Assembly (NCBI GenBank): GCA_934462885.1
Contig: CAKSJC010000033.1
Coordinates: 1 to 11,884 of the forward strand
Origin: an uncultured Eubacteriales bacterium
GTDB lineage: Bacteria; Bacillota; Clostridia; Oscillospirales; CAG-272
Length of the DNA: 11,884 nt
Direction: 5' to 3'
Shown one piece after another: positions 5,965-11,884 of the stretch. The notes below the pieces were generated by a model, which saw only the letters and a list, made by a program, of their open reading frames with translations, searched no databases and had not been told where the DNA came from. The position numbers and the translations under genes are program-made. Position 1 is the first letter of the stretch; every line of letters begins with the position of its first letter.

Positions 5965-6144
5965 CGTATTTTCTTCTTCGCAGCAACTTTCGGAAAATCT
6001 GACATACCGCAGGCAACTTCGCTCCGATACACTTGATTGATTCTTTGTTTTTTCTCAATTCATGCAGTTTTTCGTTTGATATAGATGGAATATTATTTAA
6101 CCCATCATATGTTCCTGGTTAACAAAAATTTAGGGTTTTACAGG
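5965..6144. other. Spacer with an open minus-strand frame, no start codon
   Basis: The stretch between the hypothetical gene and the terminator has no supported gene. On the minus strand one frame is open from 6118 to a TAA at 5951-5953 and reads in a protein-like way (for example KLHELRKNKESIKCIGAKLP). It has no ATG start or ribosome binding site, so at most it is a gene remnant. Confidence 0.3.
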
Positions 6145-6180
6145 ATACGGTGCAGCCAATAGGGCTGCACCGTATTTTTT
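6145..6180 (+). terminator. Strong intrinsic terminator
   Basis: A perfect 13-bp stem pairs ATACGGTGCAGCC (6145-6157) with GGCTGCACCGTAT (6163-6175), with a 5-base loop followed by a six-T run (6175-6180). There is no T-run on the opposite strand. It lies 180 bases after the hypothetical gene and probably ends the MarR transcript. Confidence 0.9.
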
Positions 6181-6200
6181 CTGTATATACCTCACAGACT

Positions 6201-6411
6201 TCGGGGATTGACTTGTCATCGAGTTTTGAATACCCCCATATGTTAAGCGTACATTAATTGTAATGTGTTTTTCTCATTCTCATCTTTAGCGCTAAAAACT
6301 TCATTTTTCGTTCACGTTCTCGGGTATTCATATCAGTAATGGTTTTCTGAATTTTCTAAGTGTCAAGAACAATATCGTAGTAATATACTGTTTTGTTCTG
6401 TCAATCCCGAC
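6201..6411. repeat. Segment of about 210 bases bounded by inverted repeats
   Basis: TCGGGGATTGAC (6201-6212) recurs inverted as GTCAATCCCGA (6400-6410), matching over 11 bases apart from one extra G. The interior contains no intact gene. One minus-strand frame gives a 25-residue basic peptide (6254-6331) with no ribosome binding site. It could be a MITE-like or insertion-sequence remnant, or coincidence. No clear target duplication was found. Confidence 0.25.
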
Positions 6412-6456
6412 CGCGCAATAAAATTTTGAACCAAGCAAATTCACATTCAATCCCCC

Positions 6457-6485
6457 TTGACAAGACAACGGAAAAGTTTTATAAT
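6457..6485 (+). promoter_or_regulatory. Consensus sigma-A promoter of the HD-domain gene
   Basis: A perfect TTGACA (6457-6462), a 17-base spacer and a perfect TATAAT (6480-6485). The expected start is near 6492, leaving a leader of about 75 bases before the HD gene. Confidence 0.92.
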
Positions 6486-6567
6486 ATAGCATATTAAACA
6501 CATAGGTTTTGTTTATTTAATATCCGTATTTTTAAGACGGCATAGTATTAAATACAGGAGGTGCAAA

Positions 6568-7131
6568 ATGATACCGACACCAAAAGAAGCATTTGAATTA
6601 TTGAAAGAATATAACAGCGGTGAATTTCATTTGAATCACGGAAAAACAGTGGGAGGCATCATGCGATGGTTCGCGCTGGAGTTAGGCTATGGAGAAGCTG
6701 ACTTTTGGGAAACGGTCGGTATTCTGCATGACCTTGATTTTGAAAAGTATCCCGAACAGCACTGCATAAAAGAGCAGGAAATTCTCCGCGAAAAAGGAAT
6801 AGACGAACGTATTATTCATGCTGTTGCCAGCCACGGTTATGCTTTGACTGTTGATATTGAGCCGGAACATGAAATGGAGAAAGTGCTTTATTCAGTCGAC
6901 GAGCTTTCCGGTTTGATCGGTGCGGTGGCAATTATGCGTCCGTCTAAGAGCGTTTCTGATCTTGAACTGAAATCCGTGAAAAAAAAGTATAAAAATATGA
7001 ATTTTGCTGCGGGATGTTCACGAGAAGTTATTGAACGAGGAGCCGATATGCTTGGTTGGACTTTGGATGATCTGATATCCAAGACAATTTTGGCAATGAG
7101 AAGCTGTGAAAATTCGGAAGCAATTAATTAA
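6568..7131 (+). CDS. HD-domain metal-dependent phosphohydrolase (predicted)
   Basis: Small cytoplasmic protein of 187 residues with an HD/HDIG-type signature. The candidate metal ligands are His24 (in HLNHGKTVGG), His54-Asp55 (in GILHDLDFEKYPEQH), His84 or His89 (HAVASHGY) and Asp111 (SVDELSG). These follow the H...HD...H...D order of the superfamily, whose members hydrolyse phosphate esters of nucleotides and related molecules. The substrate here is unknown. The C-terminal third (about 125-187) is helical and typical of the small hydrolases annotated HDIG-domain protein. AGGAGGTG (6556-6563) is a near-ideal ribosome binding site. No terminator is visible between this gene and mnmA, so cotranscription is possible. 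Confidence 0.88.
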   Translation: MIPTPKEAFELLKEYNSGEFHLNHGKTVGGIMRWFALELGYGEADFWETVGILHDLDFEKYPEQHCIKEQEILREKGIDERIIHAVASHGYALTVDIEPEHEMEKVLYSVDELSGLIGAVAIMRPSKSVSDLELKSVKKKYKNMNFAAGCSREVIERGADMLGWTLDDLISKTILAMRSCENSEAIN

Positions 7132-7175
7132 AGCAGGGATGCAATTATATCTTGATAATGCTCCAATAGCATAAA

Positions 7176-7393
7176 ATGAACAAAATAGCTTTAGACGAAA
7201 TATTGCCGCTCCCGCAAGTGTCGGAAAAAAAGCAAAAAAACATTGTTTTCACCGAATTTGAACATCGCTCTGTTTGGCATAGCCGAAAAAACTTGAAAAT
7301 GAAGCTTTGAAATCAACTTATGAGATATATCCGAAATCGGTAATACGGAATTTGTTGTTAAGTGAGGGGCTTGGTTATGGCTTTTTGCACTGA
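7176..7393 (+). pseudogene. Possible frameshifted small gene overlapping the mnmA start
   Basis: One frame opens at ATG 7176-7178 and gives 44 residues (MNKIALDEILPLPQVSEKKQ onward) ending at TGA 7308-7310. A second frame, after a TAG at 7279-7281, runs through KKLENEALKSTYEIYPKS and LLLSEGLGYGFLH to TGA 7391-7393. The change of frame falls in an A-rich run around 7285-7290. The second part overlaps the mnmA start by 17 bases, as coupled genes often do. It reads like a decayed gene, but there is no ribosome binding site before 7176 and no family is recognised. Confidence 0.3.
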
Positions 7394-8480
7394 AAAGAAA
7401 ACGGACAATTTCAGAATGAAAGCGCTTATTGCAATGAGCGGCGGAGTAGATTCTTCGCTATCGGCAAAACTGATGATTGACAAGGGTTTTGAATGTATCG
7501 GATGCACTATGAAGCTATACGATAATGAAGATGCGGGTATAGAGCGCTCACGCACCTGCTGCTCTCTTGACGATGTAGAGGACGCTCGCAGTGTCGCTTA
7601 CAAGCTGGGTATGCCGTTTTATGTATTCAATTTTACCGATGCATTTCGTGAAAAGGTTATTCGCAAATTTATTGAAAGCTACGAAAAAGGAATTACCCCG
7701 AATCCTTGCATTGACTGTAACCGTTATATGAAGTTCGACAAGCTCTATGAACGAGCGAAAATCCTCGGCTGTGACTATATTGTGACAGGTCATTATGCAA
7801 GGATTGAAGAAAAAGAGGGTAAATTCATACTTAAAAAGGCTTTGGATGAAACCAAAGATCAAAGCTATGTCCTGTATTCCATGACGCAGGAGCAACTTGC
7901 TCACACCATGTTCCCTCTCGGTAATATGAGAAAAACAGATGTTCGTGCGATTGCAGAACAAAACGGCTTTATAAATGCGGATAAACCTGACAGTCAGGAT
8001 ATTTGCTTTGTACCAAACGGAGATTACGCGTCTATAATCGAACTGCAAACCGGTAAGAAACCTGTTTGCGGAAACTTTGTTGATAAACAAGGGAATATTA
8101 TCGGCAAACACAATGGCGTGATTCACTATACCATAGGTCAGCGGAAAGGTCTTGGCATATCAAGCTCTGAGCCGCTGTATGTGTGCAGAATTTGTCCTGA
8201 AAACAACAATATCGTTCTTGGTAAAAACGAAGATTTATTCAGCAAAGAGTCGGATGTTACTGGATTTAACTGGATAAGCGGAACAGCGCCCAAAAGCGAA
8301 TTCCGTTGTAAAGCAAAAATACGATACCGTCAGGCTGAACAATGGGCGACAGTAATGCCGAACGGGAAAACTTCAGTTCATATTGTTTTTGACGAACCGC
8401 AGCGATCTATCACGCCCGGACAGGCGGCGGTACTTTATGACGGCGATACTGTTATCGGAGGCGGAACAATTCAAGGATAA
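7377..8480 (+). CDS. mnmA: tRNA-specific 2-thiouridylase MnmA
   Basis: Uses ATP and sulfur relayed from a cysteine desulfurase to make 2-thiouridine at wobble position 34 of tRNA-Lys, tRNA-Glu and tRNA-Gln. At 367 residues it is close to E. coli MnmA. Seen, numbered from 7377: the PP-loop SGGVDSS (21-27), TPNPCIDCNRYMKF with the first catalytic Cys111, TGHYARI (137-143), DQSYVLY (161-167), SQDICFV with the second catalytic Cys210, and IGQRKGLG and TPGQAAVLYDGD near the C-terminus. The start at 7377 is preferred because GAGGGG (7364-7369) lies 7 bases before it. ATG 7416 gives the more conserved N-terminus (MKALIAMSGG) but lacks a good ribosome binding site. No adjacent cysteine desulfurase gene is present in the window. 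It may be cotranscribed with the HD gene. Confidence 0.96.
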   Translation: MAFCTEKKTDNFRMKALIAMSGGVDSSLSAKLMIDKGFECIGCTMKLYDNEDAGIERSRTCCSLDDVEDARSVAYKLGMPFYVFNFTDAFREKVIRKFIESYEKGITPNPCIDCNRYMKFDKLYERAKILGCDYIVTGHYARIEEKEGKFILKKALDETKDQSYVLYSMTQEQLAHTMFPLGNMRKTDVRAIAEQNGFINADKPDSQDICFVPNGDYASIIELQTGKKPVCGNFVDKQGNIIGKHNGVIHYTIGQRKGLGISSSEPLYVCRICPENNNIVLGKNEDLFSKESDVTGFNWISGTAPKSEFRCKAKIRYRQAEQWATVMPNGKTSVHIVFDEPQRSITPGQAAVLYDGDTVIGGGTIQG

Positions 8481-8740
8481 AAAGTATAAATAAACGACCC
8501 GAACATAATGAAAATTAATACGGCTTTCAGATAATATCCTACATACGAATAATGATTCCTGCGTTGAAACAGACGCTGCAATCGCCGTATCACAATGCCG
8601 AACAGCTATGAGCTGCATTGTGATCTTCCGATATAAAACGCTCAAGCGCGAAAGAAAACATATATACACGAAAAGTCAGCTCAAATCAGAAATATTTACA
8701 GAATAGGTTTACATTCTTAGCAATTGCCAAAGACAAAGAA
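8481..8740. other. Spacer after mnmA with one hairpin
   Basis: No gene is supported. One inverted repeat stands out: TCACAATGC (8590-8598) with GCATTGTGA (8615-8623), plus an inner AGCT/AGCT (8604-8607 with 8611-8614), a 3-base loop and a 5-base bulge. There is no U-run after it, so it is not a standard terminator. Confidence 0.4.
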
Positions 8741-8771
8741 AAACGCCATCGTTTTTTTGCCTATGGCGTTT
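8733..8771 (-). terminator. Intrinsic terminator of the TIM-barrel gene
   Basis: Stem AAACGCCAT/ATGGCGTTT (8741-8749 with 8763-8771). Read on the minus strand it is followed by a U-rich run (TTTTTCTTTGTCTTT). It lies about 80 bases past the stop of the minus-strand gene. Confidence 0.65.
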
Positions 8772-8775
8772 GGAT

Positions 8776-8835
8776 ACGGGAAAAGGACGCTGTTTTTACG
8801 TTTCAGCGTCCTTTTCCCGTCAGTATGTTTTTTTA
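8776..8835. terminator. Perfect 17-bp hairpin, probable terminator
   Basis: ACGGGAAAAGGACGCTG (8776-8792) pairs perfectly with its inverse (8804-8820) around an 11-base loop. On the plus strand a seven-T run (8828-8834) follows after 7 bases, a loose intrinsic terminator for mnmA. On the minus strand it sits directly between the TIM-barrel stop and the 8733-8771 terminator. It could serve both transcripts. Confidence 0.6.
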
Positions 8836-8848
8836 TCCTAAATGATCG

Positions 8849-9610
8849 TCAGTTAAGACCGATGGACTTAAGGTAATCGTAGCTCTTCTTGAGGCAATCG
8901 AACGGATCATCGTCGTAGCAAGTGTCCTGCTCAACGTAGATAAGCTCTGTTCCGGCGTCAGCGAAAGCTTCAGTGATTTTCACGAAATCCATAGCATTTC
9001 CGCCGCCTATCCATGACATTTTGCGAGTTCCGTCCGGCTCAACGAGCATATCCTTGTAGTGAACCACGGGAAGTCTGCCTGATAAACGTTTGATCTCATC
9101 AATAACGTCGTATTCTGCATTCTTTACCCAGTATGTATCGAGAGTAAATCCCATTTCGTCAGGCATGAAAGAATCAGACAGGAATCTCATGACTGTTCTT
9201 CCGTCCGGAACATTGTTGAGATATTCCCAAGAATGGTTGTGGTACATAAACTTAAGACCCGCATCGCGAATTTTCTGAGCTACCGGACGTCCTTCACGAA
9301 CGAAATTTTCAAGATTGTCTTTTCCTCCGGGAGCGCCGCCGATACCAATATATTTACAGCCGAAAGTCTTGTGATCTGCAATAACTTTCTCGGTGTTATC
9401 TCTGATATCTTTATATTCAAAATGGGTCAAACCACAGGTTAGTCCGTTAGCCTTGAGCTGTTCTGCAAGCCATTCGGGCTCAAAATCACACACGCCGGAA
9501 ACCTGTATTGTTGTATACCCCATATCGGCAACTCTCTTCATGGATTCGGAAAAATCCTTTAGGTTTGTGCAAAAGTCTCTTATTGTATAAGTCTGTACGC
9601 CTATTTTCAT
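8849..9610 (-). CDS. Sugar phosphate isomerase/epimerase-like TIM-barrel protein
   Basis: Predicted cytoplasmic metal-dependent enzyme of the xylose-isomerase-like TIM-barrel superfamily (AP endonuclease 2 family; relatives include IolE and tagatose or hydroxypyruvate isomerases). At 253 residues it is slightly short, as is common. Features seen: MKIGVQTYTIRD as the first strand, IQVSGV (35-40), the metal-site motif FMYHNHSWEY (121-130), TLDTYWVKNA (156-165), VVHYKDM (182-188) and IYVEQD with Glu227, in the usual order. The exact substrate cannot be told. AGGAG (9619-9623, minus strand) supports the ATG at 9608-9610. It has its own promoter, and the sugar ABC transporter operon upstream on the same strand suggests carbohydrate catabolism. 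Confidence 0.92.
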   Translation of the reverse strand: MKIGVQTYTIRDFCTNLKDFSESMKRVADMGYTTIQVSGVCDFEPEWLAEQLKANGLTCGLTHFEYKDIRDNTEKVIADHKTFGCKYIGIGGAPGGKDNLENFVREGRPVAQKIRDAGLKFMYHNHSWEYLNNVPDGRTVMRFLSDSFMPDEMGFTLDTYWVKNAEYDVIDEIKRLSGRLPVVHYKDMLVEPDGTRKMSWIGGGNAMDFVKITEAFADAGTELIYVEQDTCYDDDPFDCLKKSYDYLKSIGLN

Positions 9611-9647
9611 TTTTGTTTCTCCTTCACAAAAATTTTTTAGTAAATAT

Positions 9648-9676
9648 ATTATCGCTTTTTTTTATATTTTTGTCAA
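9648..9676 (-). promoter_or_regulatory. Sigma-A promoter of the TIM-barrel gene
   Basis: On the minus strand there is TTGACA (9671-9676), a 17-base A-rich spacer and GATAAT (9648-9653). The transcript should start near 9641, about 30 bases before the start codon. Confidence 0.8.
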
Positions 9677-9785
9677 GGGAAATAACAAAAATAATTAAAT
9701 TTATTTTAGTACACCAAGAAGGCTTAAAGCTGAGTAGTCATACAGAAACAATAAGCAAAAATCAGTACAGTCAATTACGGTTTTA

Positions 9786-9855
9786 TGCTTAAAATGCCTC
9801 TAAGCATTTTCAAACGCAGAAATACCTGCCGTGCAAATGCGCGGCAGGTATTTCT
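9786..9855 (-). terminator. Tandem hairpins ending the sugar ABC transporter transcript
   Basis: A 14-bp perfect stem (9818-9831 with 9842-9855, core AAATACCTGCCG) lies 27 bases past the stop of the binding-protein gene. A second stem follows, AAAATGC/GCATTTT (9791-9797 with 9804-9810). The U-run on the minus strand is poor after the first hairpin, so termination efficiency is uncertain. The first stem has a better T-run on the plus strand, where no gene needs it. Confidence 0.6.
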
Positions 9856-9881
9856 TTTCTTATTTAGTTTCAAATTAAGGT

Positions 9882-10937
9882 TTAGCCTTCGTATACAAGA
9901 TTATTCTTGATCATCTCGTCAACATTGCTTGCATCCCACCATGCGCCTGCAATAGCAATAGTAGATGTAACATCCTTGCCCTCTGCCGCAAAAATTGCTT
10001 GCTCTGTTGCCTGATAACCGATCTGATATGAATCCTGTGCAACTGCTCCGACAAGTTTCGGACCTGTTGTCTTCTTCATCCATTCGATCTGCTTTGTTCC
10101 TGCGTCAAAACCGCAGAACATTATATCGTCATACTTTGTTCCGGAAGCGCCGATTGCATCGTAAACCTGCTTAACGACTCCTTCATTGCTCATAAATATA
10201 GCTTTTACTCCTTTTTCATACAGAGCTTCAAGCGCAGATTTATATGCCTGATCAGCATCTCCGGGTTTTACTTCTTTAAATATCTCGTATTTTCCTGCGG
10301 TAGTCGAATCTGCGTCGGCAAGTTCCTTGAACTTTTCTTCAAAGCCGCCGGCACGATCAATACCTGTCTGTGTCTCGTCGTGCTGGATTATGCCTATTGC
10401 GTATATATCGCTCGACGCTGCGATATCGCCTTTGATTTCCTCAAAGAATCTCTCTGCGGCAAGTCCCGCTGCAAGCGTGTTACTTGTAGCTACGGAAGAC
10501 ACTATCGGATTCTTTCCGGCGCTGTCAAGAGCTTTCACATCGTTTGCCCAAATTCCGCTGTCAAACTGAACAACGGGAACCTTTTCGTCGTATGCCTGTG
10601 TCAAAGTTTCAACAAATCCTTCTCCTATCGTTGCCACTACCATGCCTGCGGGGCTGTTGTTGAGAGCGGTAGACACCATTTCTTTCTGAGAAGGAAGATC
10701 CTTAGCGGATTCGCTTGCAGGTCCGCGGAATGTTACGTTATAGCCGTATTTTGCACCGGCAGCTTCCGCTCCAGCTTTAACCGATTGCCAGAAAGCATGG
10801 GATTCGCCTTTAGCAACTACTGCTATCGTCTTATTCTCGGTGTCATTGTTTCCCGTGCCGGAGCATCCTGCGAAAAGCGGAATCAAAAGCGCAAGAGCGC
10901 AAATGATCGGGAGAATAGTTTTCCTGTTTTTTTTCAT
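9882..10937 (-). CDS. Sugar ABC transporter substrate-binding lipoprotein
   Basis: Extracytoplasmic binding protein of the ribose/galactose class (periplasmic-binding-protein type I, Peripla_BP_4), anchored to the membrane by lipid. The signal sequence has KKNRK, a hydrophobic core and the lipobox FAGC with Cys25. Phe at -3 is less common than Leu but acceptable. The mature part starts with the usual KTIAVVAKGESHAFWQSV (36-53) and continues with SPAGMVVATI, VPVVQFDSG (120-128), an IIQHDETQTGIDRAGGF segment, GVKAIFMSNEGVV and FCGFDAGTKQIEWMK. The C-terminal domain has VGAVAQDSYQIGYQATEQAI. The 351 residues are a normal length. AAGGAGG (10947-10953, minus strand) precedes the ATG by 9 bases. 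The permease gene is 66 bases upstream and probably in the same operon. The sugar is unknown. Confidence 0.95.
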   Translation of the reverse strand: MKKNRKTILPIICALALLIPLFAGCSGTGNNDTENKTIAVVAKGESHAFWQSVKAGAEAAGAKYGYNVTFRGPASESAKDLPSQKEMVSTALNNSPAGMVVATIGEGFVETLTQAYDEKVPVVQFDSGIWANDVKALDSAGKNPIVSSVATSNTLAAGLAAERFFEEIKGDIAASSDIYAIGIIQHDETQTGIDRAGGFEEKFKELADADSTTAGKYEIFKEVKPGDADQAYKSALEALYEKGVKAIFMSNEGVVKQVYDAIGASGTKYDDIMFCGFDAGTKQIEWMKKTTGPKLVGAVAQDSYQIGYQATEQAIFAAEGKDVTSTIAIAGAWWDASNVDEMIKNNLVYEG

Positions 10938-11003
10938 GCGGGGTGTCCTCCTTTTATTTTTACCCTTGTGGGCAAATTTACTTGTGTGATTCCTTCAATC
11001 AGC

Positions 11004-11884
11004 TTATTTTGTCTCTGCTTTCAGTTTGTCAAGTTCAAGTTTATATTCCGATTTTGCTTCTTCAAGTTCACGACCGAGCTTCGCCGCCGCTTCATTTCTT
11101 TGCTCCGGAGTAATCGACCTGTCTGATAAAACTTCATCCATTCGATACTCTATGATCTTTTTTCTCTCTTTATACTGATATTTAAGTTTCTGTGCCGGAG
11201 TATATATTTTTACACGCGCCGCGTTTTTATTTTTGATTATATCCATAAGCACGGCAACTACGACAATAATACCGGTTAAAACATATGTAACGTATGTGGC
11301 GTTTACGTTAAGGTTGAACTTTGCAAGAACAAAATTGAGTCCGCTTCTGATAACAACAAGCATCATGCTTCCTATTATCGATCCGGAAACGGATGCGATA
11401 CCGCCCGCCGCACTTGTTCCGCCTATATACACACCGGCTATTGCGTCAAGTTCGTAACCGTTTCCCGTCGCTGCTGCGACAGTTGTAAACGACGCCGACC
11501 AAAATATAGCTGCTATTCCGGCGCCGATTCCGCTAAATACATATGCGAGCATTTTATATTTATCCGTATTTATACCGGAAAGTCTTGTTGCTTCCTCGTT
11601 GCTTCCTATCGAAAGAATATATCTTCCAATCTTATTTTTGTACATCAGGTACATACAGAGAAGCATGAATCCTATGACCCAAAGAAGCCCTACCGGAAAT
11701 TTATTATAGTTTGAGAAAACTTTATTAAACCAACTTCCCGTAGGATAAAATATATTCGGAACCGCAACTATTATCGCACTGAGTCCCCGCGAAAGCATCA
11801 TCGTTCCCAAAGTTGCAATAAATGCCGGTATTTTCAGCTTTGCCACAAGGAAACCGTTTGCAAGCCCGAATATCCCTCCGATAA
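11004..11884 (-). CDS. Sugar ABC transporter permease, RbsC-like (partial, 5' end outside window)
   Basis: Membrane component of a ribose-type ABC importer. The frame stays open to the window edge, so the start is missing. An internal Met at 11844-11846 is not the start, since homologous residues (IGGIFGLANGFLVAKL) precede it. Motifs seen: KIPAFIATLGTMMLSRG, GRYILSIGSNEEATRLSGI, a hydrophobic segment around AYVFSGIGAGIAAIF, and NGYELDAIAGVYIGG with GTSAAGG, the classic RbsC cytoplasmic-loop region. About five hydrophobic segments are visible. After the last one (ending near LMDII) comes an unusual tail of 76 charged residues, largely Lys/Glu/Arg with coiled-coil character. The ATPase gene should lie further upstream and is not visible. 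Confidence 0.94.
   Translation of the reverse strand, partial: IGGIFGLANGFLVAKLKIPAFIATLGTMMLSRGLSAIIVAVPNIFYPTGSWFNKVFSNYNKFPVGLLWVIGFMLLCMYLMYKNKIGRYILSIGSNEEATRLSGINTDKYKMLAYVFSGIGAGIAAIFWSASFTTVAAATGNGYELDAIAGVYIGGTSAAGGIASVSGSIIGSMMLVVIRSGLNFVLAKFNLNVNATYVTYVLTGIIVVVAVLMDIIKNKNAARVKIYTPAQKLKYQYKERKKIIEYRMDEVLSDRSITPEQRNEAAAKLGRELEEAKSEYKLELDKLKAETK

Noticed and set aside
6254..6331. 25-residue basic minus-strand ORF
   Set aside because: No ribosome binding site, promoter or recognisable family. It lies inside the inverted-repeat-bounded segment and could easily occur by chance.
7548..8126. Minus-strand open frame of 192 codons
   Set aside because: It lies wholly opposite mnmA, whose catalytic motifs are intact. 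No promoter or ribosome binding site was seen.
8373..8669. Minus-strand open frame of 98 codons overlapping the mnmA end
   Set aside because: It is mostly antisense to conserved mnmA C-terminal motifs and then runs into the hairpin-rich spacer. The composition is not protein-like.
10380..11126. Plus-strand open frame of 248 codons
   Set aside because: It is antisense to the substrate-binding lipoprotein gene, which has clear homology features, a lipobox and a ribosome binding site. The plus frame has a Cys- and Phe-rich, unlikely composition and no ribosome binding site.
1..11884. CRISPR array, tRNA or rRNA genes, intact transposase
   Set aside because: No regularly spaced direct repeats, no tRNA-like cloverleaf with a T-loop, no rRNA signatures and no transposase-like reading frame were seen when reading both strands.

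Overview
The window looks like chromosomal DNA of a moderately A+T-rich Gram-positive anaerobe, most likely an uncultured member of the Clostridia (Bacillota). The evidence is the rpsF-ssb-rpsR gene order, strong AGGAGG-type ribosome binding sites, sigma-A promoters with 17-base spacers (several with extended -10 TGn), a transketolase of the split N-terminal-subunit type, and a lipoprotein sugar-binding protein. No rRNA, tRNA, CRISPR array or intact insertion sequence was seen.

Layout. 1-607 (minus) is the 5' part of a transketolase N-terminal subunit gene with its own promoter. 903-2274 (plus) is the rpsF-ssb-rpsR operon: a consensus promoter, a structured leader that could be an S6:S18 autoregulatory element, three genes and a bidirectional terminator. 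2309-2779 (minus) is a small four-helix membrane protein of unknown function, with degenerate-looking coding remnants upstream of it. 3231-5004 (plus) is a sodium:solute symporter behind a transcription attenuator. 5041-5964 (plus) is a MarR-type regulator followed by an unrecognised small gene. 5965-6456 is mostly non-coding and contains a strong terminator. 6457-7131 (plus) encodes an HD-domain hydrolase, and 7377-8480 (plus) encodes the tRNA 2-thiouridylase MnmA. 8481-8848 is a hairpin-rich spacer. 8849-9610 (minus) is a xylose-isomerase-like TIM-barrel protein with its own promoter. 9882-11884 (minus) is the end of a sugar ABC transporter operon: a permease (cut by the window edge) followed by a substrate-binding lipoprotein.

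The most notable discovery is the element at 3231-3423. A consensus promoter is followed by an 18-codon leader ORF with a good ribosome binding site, reading MNIAFAYEFYYYYYLTKK, with six Tyr codons (five consecutive) and three different tandem stop codons. Downstream lie an intrinsic terminator and two further pairings that are mutually exclusive: a 13-bp hairpin overlapping the Tyr codons, and an antiterminator that takes up the 5' arm of the terminator. This is the full logic of ribosome-mediated attenuation. It predicts that the symporter is switched on when charged tRNA-Tyr is scarce, and so that it imports tyrosine or a tyrosine source. I know of no described tyrosine-peptide attenuator on a symporter of this family, but I could not search for one.

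The sugar ABC transporter, the isomerase-like enzyme and the transketolase suggest carbohydrate use, but they are separate transcription units and no specific sugar can be assigned. The ABC permease carries an unusual charged, helical C-terminal tail of about 76 residues.
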